Program-made: the position numbers and the translations under genes
Origin: Acinetobacter chengduensis
Lineage (GTDB): Bacteria > Pseudomonadota > Gammaproteobacteria > Pseudomonadales > Moraxellaceae
Assembly (NCBI RefSeq): GCF_003664645.1
Contig: NZ_RCHC01000003.1
Span: 124,001-188,000, forward strand
DNA: 64,000 bases
Reading direction: 5' to 3'
Notes under the pieces: model-generated
What the model was told of the DNA's origin: nothing
Seen by the model: the letters and a program-made list of their open reading frames with translations, nothing else
The model's database searches: none
Shown: in pieces, positions 26,494-34,111 of the stretch
Layout of the letters: each line of letters starts with the position of its first letter
How positions within the stretch are numbered: position 1 is the stretch's first letter

Positions 26494-29400
26494 ATGTTGA
26501 CTAAAATGTTAGAAGCAACTTCTCCTATCAATACAGATAAATCTACTGATAACAACCCAACGGGTTATATTACCCAATTTGCTCAAAAATCGGAATTTGA
26601 GCTTGAAATTAACCGCGCTTGGCGTCGTTCAGAAAGCGAATGCGTTGAAAATTTATTGGCACATAGCCAAATTGATCAAGAACTTTCAGATCGTATTTAT
26701 CAACTGGCTTTTGATTTAGCACACAGTTTACGTGAGCAAAAAGGCGACTCAGGCAAAGCGGGTATTGTTCAAGGTTTATTGCAAGAGTTTTCACTTTCTT
26801 CACAAGAAGGTATTGCGCTCATGTGCCTTGCTGAAGCACTTTTGCGTATTCCAGACAAAGCAACACGTGATTTACTCATTAAAGATAAAATTAACCAAGG
26901 CAACTGGAAAGATCATCTTGGGCAAAGTAATTTAATGTTTGTGAATGCTGCCGCGTGGGGCTTGATGCTCACCGGCAAGCTGATGGAAACACCAAAAGCC
27001 AATAGTTTGTCGGGCTTACTGACAAGCCTACTCGCACGTAGTGGCCGTGGTGTTATCCGTAAAGCTGTGGACGTTGCTATGCGCATGATGGGCGAGCAAT
27101 TCGTAACTGGTGAAACAATTAATGAAGCCTTAAAAAATGCAGAGACATTTGAAGACAAAGGCTTTCGCTACTCTTACGATATGTTAGGTGAAGCAGCACT
27201 CACAGATCACGATGCCGAACGCTATTATGATGACTATACCAATGCAATTCATGCGATTGGTAAAGCATCTTCAGATAAAAATGTGTATGACGGCCCTGGT
27301 ATTTCAATTAAGCTTTCCGCATTGCACCCACGCTACCAGCGTTCGCAAATTGACCGTGTGCAAGATGAACTATATCAAAAAGTTTTAAATTTAGCGGTAT
27401 TGGCCAAACAGTATGACATTGGCTTAAATATTGATGCTGAAGAAACAGAGCGTTTAGAAATTTCATTACAAATGCTCGAACGCTTATGCTTTGAACCTAA
27501 GCTCAGCAATTGGAAAGGCATTGGCTTCGTGATTCAAGCCTACCAAAAGCGTTGTTTCTATGTGGTTGACTATGTCATTGATTTGGCAAAACGTAGCCAC
27601 AAGCGCTTAATGATTCGTTTGGTTAAAGGAGCGTACTGGGACAGCGAAATTAAAAAAGCACAAATTGAAGGTATGGATGAATACCCTGTATTTACCCGTA
27701 AAGTTCATACCGATTTGTCTTATATTGCCTGTGCACGCAAACTATTGGCTGCGCCTGATCAAGTTTATCCACAATTTGCCACACACAATGCGCAGACTTT
27801 AGCAACCATTTACCATTTGGCAGACCCTTCAAAATATTACGTCGGTCAGTATGAGTTCCAATGCTTACACGGCATGGGTGAACCGCTGTATAAGCAAGTT
27901 GTAGGCGACAAAAACAACAATAATTTGGGTGTACCTTGTCGTATTTATGCGCCTGTTGGTAACCATGAAACCTTACTCGCATATCTAGTCCGTCGCTTAT
28001 TAGAAAATGGCGCAAATACTTCTTTCGTTAATCGTATTGCAGACAAAACTTTAAAAATTGAGGATTTGATTGAAAACCCACGCCAAACAATTGAACAAGC
28101 AGCCCAAATTGAAGGTCAAGTTGGCTTAAAGCACCCTGCTATTCCCTATCCAGTCGACCTTTATGGTGCAGATCGTCATAACTCAGCAGGCTTGGACTTG
28201 GCCAATGACCGTGACTTATTGGCACTCGATTTGACCGCTCAAGAACTCAGTCAATTTGAATGGCAAGCATCACCAATGGGCGCAGACTTAAACTCAGATG
28301 CTGAGACGGTTGTACTTTCAGTGTTAAACCCTGCAAATCATCTAAATTTAGTGGGCCATGTGACTGAAACCAGCCTAGAACAAATTGATCTTGCACTAAG
28401 TGCTGCCACCGAAGCTCAAGATGCTTGGAAAAACTTGGCTAAAAATGAACGCGCAGCATGCTTACAACGTGCAGCTGACAGCATGGAAGCTCAGTTACAA
28501 CCCTTAATGGTTTTACTGTGTCGCGAAAGCGGTAAAACCTACGCGAATGCCATTGCAGAAGTCCGCGAAGCTGTAGATTTCCTACGTTATTATGCTGCTC
28601 AGATGATTCATCTTGAAGCTTCTACGCACATAGAGCCACTGGGCACAGTGCTCTGTATTAGCCCTTGGAACTTTCCACTGGCGATTTTCAGTGGTCAAAT
28701 TGCAGCAGCATTAGTCACTGGTAATACGGTTATTGCAAAACCTGCTGAACAAACCCCACTAATTGCAGCACAAGCCGTGCAAATTTTATGGGATGCTGGC
28801 GTCCCTAAAGCGGTATTACAACTGTTACCCGGCCGTGGTGAAACTGTAGGTGCGAAATTAAGTGCCGATGCACGTATTAACGGCATTATGTTTACAGGTT
28901 CAACTGAAGTCGCGCGCATCTTGCAAAAAACCGTTGCACAGCGTTTAAGCCTTTCTGGTCAATCCGTACCTTTGATTGCAGAAACGGGTGGCCAAAATGC
29001 CATGATCGTCGATTCATCTGCACTCACTGAACAAGTCGTGTTAGACATTGTAAATTCTGCTTATGACAGTGCGGGTCAACGTTGCTCTGCGCTTCGCGTG
29101 CTGTGTGTACAAGAAGACAATGCTGAAACAGTTATAACTATGCTTAAAGGTGCCATGAAACAGCTTCAAGTAGGCCGACCTTATTTATTAAGTACAGATA
29201 TTGGGCCAGTAATAGATCGTGAAGCGAAAGAGATGATTGATCAGCATATTACGCAAATGCGCTCGAAAGGCCATAAAGTACATCAAATCATGCGCAATCA
29301 TGATAGCGAAGATTTACAGCAAGGGACTTTTGTACTGCCTACCCTCATTGAGCTTCCAAACCTGAATGACTTAAAACGCGAAGTGTTTGGCCCTGTTTTG

Positions 29401-30264
29401 CATGTCATTACTTACAAATACGGCGAACTTGATCAATTACTTCAGCAGATTAATGACAAAGGTTATGGTCTCACCATGGGCTTACACACACGGATTGATG
29501 AAACCATTCAAACCGTCATTCGCCATGCAGAAGTTGGTAACCTCTACATTAATCGTAATATCGTAGGCGCAGTTGTTGGTGTACAGCCTTTTGGTGGCGA
29601 AGGTCTTTCAGGAACAGGTCCTAAAGCAGGCGGTCCGATATATATGTACCGCTTGATGCAACATTGCAGTCATAAACAATTGGCAACGCCATACGCAGTT
29701 GGGCCAGCCCAAAGCTTGCCAAACCACCAAGACCTGTATGAAGCGTTTAAACAATGGGCAGAAAAAACCTTCCCACAATTTAAACTGCACATTCCAGCAG
29801 CCTTTGGTGTGGGTCAAAGTTATGAGTTACAAGGCCCAACGGGTGAAAGTAACCAATATGTTTTACTGCCTCGCCATCGTGTACTCAGCATAGCAGCCCA
29901 AGAGCAAGATCAAATTCAACAGTTACTTGCACTCTTTAAAGTCGGTTGCCAACCTACTGTACTGCCAGAAAATACTTTTGTATTGAAATATCTATCACGT
30001 ATGCCAAAGCCCGTGGCTGATCGTATTGCAGTCGTTGCAGATCTAAAAAATGGACAATTTGATGCCGTACTCTTCCACGGAACGAAGTCTGAACTACTCA
30101 GCTTACAACAGCATATTGCCAACCGTGATGGTGCCATCATTGGTATTACCCGATTAGAGCCAGGTCAATATGACATCCCTCTCGAGCGATTTGTCATTGA
30201 ACGTGCAATTAGCATTAACACCGCTGCAGCGGGTGGTAATGCTAGCCTCATGACCATGAGCTAA
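26494..30264 (+). CDS. putA: Bifunctional proline/P5C dehydrogenase PutA
   Basis: 1256 residues from the ATG at 26494. An ATG at 26506, 11 bases after AGGA, may be the real start. The N-terminal ribbon-helix-helix DNA-binding domain of E. coli PutA is missing. The FAD-dependent proline dehydrogenase barrel spans about 230-560 (ISIKLSALHPRY, RLVKGAYWD, FATHNAQT, CRIYAPVG). The aldehyde dehydrogenase follows (SPWNFPLAIFSGQIAAAL, FTGSTEVA, catalytic Cys864 in SAGQRCSALR). A C-terminal extension of about 150 residues closes it. It oxidises proline to glutamate at the membrane. Confidence 0.96.
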   Translation: MLTKMLEATSPINTDKSTDNNPTGYITQFAQKSEFELEINRAWRRSESECVENLLAHSQIDQELSDRIYQLAFDLAHSLREQKGDSGKAGIVQGLLQEFSLSSQEGIALMCLAEALLRIPDKATRDLLIKDKINQGNWKDHLGQSNLMFVNAAAWGLMLTGKLMETPKANSLSGLLTSLLARSGRGVIRKAVDVAMRMMGEQFVTGETINEALKNAETFEDKGFRYSYDMLGEAALTDHDAERYYDDYTNAIHAIGKASSDKNVYDGPGISIKLSALHPRYQRSQIDRVQDELYQKVLNLAVLAKQYDIGLNIDAEETERLEISLQMLERLCFEPKLSNWKGIGFVIQAYQKRCFYVVDYVIDLAKRSHKRLMIRLVKGAYWDSEIKKAQIEGMDEYPVFTRKVHTDLSYIACARKLLAAPDQVYPQFATHNAQTLATIYHLADPSKYYVGQYEFQCLHGMGEPLYKQVVGDKNNNNLGVPCRIYAPVGNHETLLAYLVRRLLENGANTSFVNRIADKTLKIEDLIENPRQTIEQAAQIEGQVGLKHPAIPYPVDLYGADRHNSAGLDLANDRDLLALDLTAQELSQFEWQASPMGADLNSDAETVVLSVLNPANHLNLVGHVTETSLEQIDLALSAATEAQDAWKNLAKNERAACLQRAADSMEAQLQPLMVLLCRESGKTYANAIAEVREAVDFLRYYAAQMIHLEASTHIEPLGTVLCISPWNFPLAIFSGQIAAALVTGNTVIAKPAEQTPLIAAQAVQILWDAGVPKAVLQLLPGRGETVGAKLSADARINGIMFTGSTEVARILQKTVAQRLSLSGQSVPLIAETGGQNAMIVDSSALTEQVVLDIVNSAYDSAGQRCSALRVLCVQEDNAETVITMLKGAMKQLQVGRPYLLSTDIGPVIDREAKEMIDQHITQMRSKGHKVHQIMRNHDSEDLQQGTFVLPTLIELPNLNDLKREVFGPVLHVITYKYGELDQLLQQINDKGYGLTMGLHTRIDETIQTVIRHAEVGNLYINRNIVGAVVGVQPFGGEGLSGTGPKAGGPIYMYRLMQHCSHKQLATPYAVGPAQSLPNHQDLYEAFKQWAEKTFPQFKLHIPAAFGVGQSYELQGPTGESNQYVLLPRHRVLSIAAQEQDQIQQLLALFKVGCQPTVLPENTFVLKYLSRMPKPVADRIAVVADLKNGQFDAVLFHGTKSELLSLQQHIANRDGAIIGITRLEPGQYDIPLERFVIERAISINTAAAGGNASLMTMS

Positions 30265-30293
30265 CCCTATCCAGGCTTCCTCAGAGCAAGGAT

Positions 30294-30330
30294 CACCGAA
30301 GTTGTATTCGTACGGCTTCGGTTTTTTATT
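30294..30330 (+). terminator. putA terminator with a UUCG tetraloop
   Basis: CCGAAGTTGTA pairs with TACGGCTTCGG through 11 positions, two of them G-U, around the loop TTCG. TTTTTT follows. It begins about 30 bases past the putA stop. Confidence 0.85.
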
Positions 30331-30441
30331 ACAACACTTCATGCCTAGAGTTTCTTGCAACATTTTTAGAATAATTTGACCCTTCAAGTTCAAACTTTGT
30401 TACCATCCCTGTTTTGAACATACATGTGATTTTTTCTGTAT

Positions 30442-31527
30442 ATGACTTCTTCTTATCAGCAACAACTTGATGCAAAAGTTGAGCGTATTTCAGCGCAATT
30501 TGCCGAATTTAATCCCCCTTCATTAGAAGTATTTGACTCACCTGAGCAAAACTTTCGCATGCGTGCAGAATTCCGTATTTGGCATCGTAAAGAAGGCGGT
30601 ATGTTCTATGCAATGTTTGAACGTACTGAAGATGACAAGAAAAAAGTTGTAGAGATTAAAGAGTTCCCAATTGCAGATCAAAGCATTAATGACTTAATGC
30701 CGAAGCTACTTAAAGCATTGGAAGCAGACCCAATGCTGTCTGCACGTTTATTCCAAGTCGATTTCCTCGCAACGCTCAGTGGTGAAATGCTGGTGTCTTT
30801 ACTCTACCATCGTAAGCTAGAACCAGAATGGGAAGTTGCAGCTAAAGCTTTGGCCAAAGAACTCAATATTCAACTAATTGGCCGTTGCCGTGGTCAAAAG
30901 TTTGTTTTGGAAAATGAATTTGTGGTAGAAGAATTACAAGTATTCGATCGCCAATATAAATACAAACAAATTGAAAATAGCTTTACCCAACCAAATGCAA
31001 AAGTGTGTCAAAAAATGCTGGAATGGGCATGTAATGTTGCTCAGCAATCCGATAAAGACTTACTCGAGCTTTACTGTGGTAACGGTAACTTTACCCTACC
31101 ATTGGCTTCGCACTTTAACCGTGTATTAGCCACAGAATTAGCAAAATCATCTGTATATGCCGCACAATGGAATATCGAGCAAAATGGTGTAGATAATATT
31201 CAAGTTGCTCGCCTATCTGCTGAAGACTTTACGCAAGCCTATAATGGCGAACGTGAATTCCGTCGCTTACAAGAAGCTAATATTGATATTTCAACGTATG
31301 ACTTCGATACCGTATTTGTAGATCCACCACGTGCAGGTATTGACGATGAAACATTAAAACTGATTCAACGCTTCGAACGTATTATTTATATTTCATGCAA
31401 CCCTGATACCCTACATGACAATTTAAAAACCTTGTCAAAAACCCACAAAGTGACCAAGTTCGCAATGTTCGATCAATTCCCGTATACACATCATGTAGAA
31501 TCTGGTGTTTTACTTGAAAAGATTTAA
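30442..31527 (+). CDS. trmA: tRNA (uracil-5-)-methyltransferase TrmA
   Basis: A 361-residue SAM-dependent methyltransferase without TRAM domain, the TrmA length. Motifs: [16 protein letters not shown] near the N-terminus, [15 protein letters not shown], the SAM-binding [16 protein letters not shown] (about 209-224), VDPPRAGID, and the catalytic Cys in ISCNPDTL (about 315). It makes m5U54 (ribothymidine) in the T-loop of tRNA. It is monocistronic between two terminators. Confidence 0.95.
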   Translation: MTSSYQQQLDAKVERISAQFAEFNPPSLEVFDSPEQNFRMRAEFRIWHRKEGGMFYAMFERTEDDKKKVVEIKEFPIADQSINDLMPKLLKALEADPMLSARLFQVDFLATLSGEMLVSLLYHRKLEPEWEVAAKALAKELNIQLIGRCRGQKFVLENEFVVEELQVFDRQYKYKQIENSFTQPNAKVCQKMLEWACNVAQQSDKDLLELYCGNGNFTLPLASHFNRVLATELAKSSVYAAQWNIEQNGVDNIQVARLSAEDFTQAYNGEREFRRLQEANIDISTYDFDTVFVDPPRAGIDDETLKLIQRFERIIYISCNPDTLHDNLKTLSKTHKVTKFAMFDQFPYTHHVESGVLLEKI

Positions 31528-31558
31528 ACAAATTATTTCATGTCATAAATAGATAACA

Positions 31559-31588
31559 AAAAGAGCTTAGCATTAAGCTCTTTTTTAT
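31559..31588 (+). terminator. Terminator of trmA
   Basis: AAGAGCTTA/TAAGCTCTT with a short loop is followed by TTTT, about 30 bases after the trmA stop. Confidence 0.88.
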
Positions 31589-31768
31589 TACTTAAAAATA
31601 AAGAAGTTAAAATATACAAGCCCACAACCATTTCTTTATTTCGTTCATCTTCATGAGATCAATCGGAAAATCTAGGGTTTAACTGATGCTTTTATCACTT
31701 TGGTAGACTTGCATTATTTTACAGATTGACTATATTTCGTTCTATCAAAGGTCGTTAATGAAGGCTCT

Positions 31769-31993
31769 ATGAGTTTTTGGCAAAAATTGTTCTCAACTGA
31801 ACAGAAAAACGAGCATAAAAACCAAATTGCTTGTGTTGAAAATGATTGCTCATGCAAATCTAATGAACAGCTTCTAGAAGCGCTTGCAAAAGCCACTGAT
31901 GAAGATGTCATTCTTGGCATAAAGAAAGTTCTAGCTTCTCGTGGCTATAGTCGTAAAGAGCTCAATGAGCTACAACATCTACCATTGCACTAA
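31769..31993 (+). CDS. Small hypothetical protein, 74 aa
   Basis: Not recognised. The 74-residue product is charged and soluble, with a short Cys segment CVENDCSCK near residues 22-30, then a helical part NEQLLEALAKATDEDVILGIKKVLASRGYSRKELNEL that reads as a small folded helical unit. Its own terminator follows at once, and upstream there is a trmA terminator, so it is a separate small transcript. A regulatory or stress role is possible but unsupported. Confidence 0.55.
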   Translation: MSFWQKLFSTEQKNEHKNQIACVENDCSCKSNEQLLEALAKATDEDVILGIKKVLASRGYSRKELNELQHLPLH

Positions 31994-32007
31994 ATTGTAG
32001 ATCGTAC

Positions 32008-32045
32008 AAAAAAGGCATTTCATCCCCATGAAATGCCTTTTTTAA
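32008..32045 (+). terminator. Terminator after the 74-aa gene
   Basis: AAAAGGCATTTCAT/ATGAAATGCCTTTT around a CCCC loop is followed by TTTT. The stem is long and perfect, so the terminator should be very efficient. Confidence 0.9.
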
Positions 32046-32183
32046 TGTCTGTAATTTAGCTACTTTTAACTTAAAGCTTTTGGCTAATTTAACTAAATGA
32101 CTGCTTTGTTTATAATTTTTTTCATCATTTTGTTATGATGATATTTAATAATGAAAAATTCGAATAAATAAGGGAAATTTGAG

Positions 32184-32432
32184 ATGAAACCAAGTCTATT
32201 GATTTTACTCGGAAGCCTCAGTTTTATAGTGGCTGGATGCCAACGCTTACCCGAAGAATGTCAAAATTATTGGAACAACATCGAAAAAATATCAAAACAG
32301 ATGCACATGTCTGAGCTTCAAATTAAAACCCGTAAACAAGAATTTGTAGAACAAGTCACCGCCATGAATAAACAAGAAGCAACTGAATACTGTAGTCGAC
32401 AAAGTTCTTTTCTTAATTTAATGAAAGAATAG
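32184..32432 (+). CDS. Small lipoprotein (82 aa)
   Basis: The 82-residue precursor has a lipoprotein signal (MKPSLLILLGSLSFIVAGC), the lipobox V-A-G-C placing the lipid Cys at residue 19. The mature part has about 64 residues, two further cysteines (C27 and C70) that could form a disulfide, and a helical stretch NNIEKISKQMHMSELQIKTRK. It resembles small lipoproteins common in this genus (DUF5339-like by look). Function is unknown. The ribosome-binding site AAGGGAAA precedes the ATG. Confidence 0.75.
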   Translation: MKPSLLILLGSLSFIVAGCQRLPEECQNYWNNIEKISKQMHMSELQIKTRKQEFVEQVTAMNKQEATEYCSRQSSFLNLMKE

Positions 32433-32519
32433 CCAGATTCAGTTGGATTATCAAAACACGCTTTCTCGCCCTTACACATATTCCAATGCGCATCAGTGTG
32501 CTTAGTTCGTGTCTAAAGG

Positions 32520-33278
32520 CTATTTATGGCATGACTTAAATTCACCATAGGCAAGCATCGGCCCCAATCGTCGCCATGCATCAAATCTGTTTAATGCTGG
32601 AATATATGCACTGGATAACGACCCATCTAAATATAGTGCATCCTCAATTTTTAAAGCCTCCTTAAAGAAAGTTGCAAACTGATAGAAAGTCACTGGCTCA
32701 TTACTAATCACAAAATATAACTGTTGGTTTTTCAGTCCCACACCATTTCGAATTTTATAGGAGCTGGCATCTTTTAAAAAATTACTATTGATCTGCCCTT
32801 GAGTAACCAACATTGGGCCTGACTGTGTTGCATAACGTGCCTGAAATGTACTTTTTGCATATTCTGCGGTGGTCTGTAAGCGAACATCGTGATCATTCCA
32901 GGCCAATACACCATTGGGCTGAATCAGGAAGTTACCAAAGCCCTGTGTGGCTGTATTTAAGGCATGAAGTTGTTGGCTATTTTCAACATATAAACCGACT
33001 GCTGAATAATCATGCTGAAACATCCCCGCATTCATTGCAAAACTTAAGGGTCGACATGCCTGCTGCATACGCTTAGCTAAATGCGTTAAAGTGCTATAAG
33101 GTTCGCCATTGCTCTGATACAAATGCAAACTGAGCCCTTTAAAATTTTTCACTTTCACCACATCGGCCTGAATCGGTTCAGACACACGCCACTGCTCAAT
33201 ATCAGCATCTGCGCGTAGTGTCATACTCATCACTATAAAACCGAGCAAAATGCCATGCCCTACCGCGGGTTTATACAT
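32520..33278 (-). CDS. Secreted phosphodiester glycosidase family protein
   Basis: I prefer the ATG at 33278, which has AGGTGG at the right distance and gives the signal peptide MYKPAVGHGILLGFIVMSMTLRADA. A start at 33302 adds 8 residues. The mature protein has the NAGPA/DUF2233 family blocks: LSFAMNAGMFQHDYSAVGLYVEN, NFLIQPNGVLAW, YATQSGPMLV, RNGVGLKNQQLYFVIS and ALYLDGSLSSAYIP. The family removes a blocking sugar from sugar-phosphodiesters, in bacteria perhaps from envelope polymers. It is divergent from the LRAT-like gene. Confidence 0.82.
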   Translation of the reverse strand: MYKPAVGHGILLGFIVMSMTLRADADIEQWRVSEPIQADVVKVKNFKGLSLHLYQSNGEPYSTLTHLAKRMQQACRPLSFAMNAGMFQHDYSAVGLYVENSQQLHALNTATQGFGNFLIQPNGVLAWNDHDVRLQTTAEYAKSTFQARYATQSGPMLVTQGQINSNFLKDASSYKIRNGVGLKNQQLYFVISNEPVTFYQFATFFKEALKIEDALYLDGSLSSAYIPALNRFDAWRRLGPMLAYGEFKSCHK

Positions 33279-33396
33279 GCTGTCCACCTGTCGAATGCTC
33301 ATACAAAGTCTAGCCTAAAGAGTCGATTAATTCACAAAAAAGAAGTAGACTTAAGGCTTAAGAATACACTTGTAACTTTATTGGCGAACGTAAGAC

Positions 33397-33933
33397 ATGC
33401 ATCAGCAGAGCAGACGGTTTCCTTTAGGGGCGCATTTAATCGTCAAACATTTTGGTTATAGTCATCACGGCATTTATGCAGGACGTGGCAGAGTCATTCA
33501 TTACTCTGGATTTGCACACCTATTTAAAAAACATCCCATTGAAATGACTTCAATTGAGGAATTTAGCCGTGGCAAAAATATCGAAGTACAAAACTATACT
33601 CATCCTAAATTTACAGGTAGACGAGTTGTGCGTCGTATGCGTTCACGCATGCATGAAAACCATTACCACCTGATTACCAATAACTGTGAGCATTTATGTA
33701 CATGGGCGATTACTGGTATCGAGAGTAGCCCTCAAGTCTACCGTATGATGAATCGTCTCACGACAATTGGCTATGTCAGTTCTGCAATGAGTTTTATGAA
33801 CAGCATGTTCTTAACCCTCACTACGACCAGCTTTGCACTGGTGTTGTATATTAAGAAAAAACTACGCGATAAAGCCAATCGCAGACTGAAACAGTATTTC
33901 GATTTTAGCAATCAGCAACACAAAAATCGCTAA
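33397..33933 (+). CDS. LRAT-like (permuted NlpC/P60) membrane protein
   Basis: A 178-residue protein with the lecithin:retinol acyltransferase-type fold: catalytic-type His in YSHHGIYAGRGRVIHYSG (His24 and His35) and the nucleophile Cys97 in NNCEHLCTW, in the H-H...C order of the permuted papain-like superfamily. A membrane helix follows (about 127-152, SSAMSFMNSMFLTLTTTSFALVLYI), then a basic tail. The family includes thiol acyltransferases, hydrolases and viral 2A/H-Rev107 proteins. The bacterial role is not known. It lies upstream of the helicase gene with a 178-base gap. Confidence 0.8.
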   Translation: MHQQSRRFPLGAHLIVKHFGYSHHGIYAGRGRVIHYSGFAHLFKKHPIEMTSIEEFSRGKNIEVQNYTHPKFTGRRVVRRMRSRMHENHYHLITNNCEHLCTWAITGIESSPQVYRMMNRLTTIGYVSSAMSFMNSMFLTLTTTSFALVLYIKKKLRDKANRRLKQYFDFSNQQHKNR

Positions 33934-34111
33934 GCCGTTTTCGCCCTATACCGCCTTTACACATCTGCTATTTCTGGCATACACATAGCCAAAATACCCG
34001 CCACATGATAATTTAAAAGTTTTATTCTTCTTAAGTTTTATAGACTAATTCTAATTAAAATCATAAGCTTGTGCTATCAACATCGTATTTTTGGCACGCA
34101 GGTATTTTATT

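Noticed and set aside
33934..34090. Possible defence island around the helicase
   Set aside because: Neighbours on both sides (phosphodiester glycosidase, bestrophin, glnS) are not known defence genes, and no integrase, toxin or restriction gene is seen.
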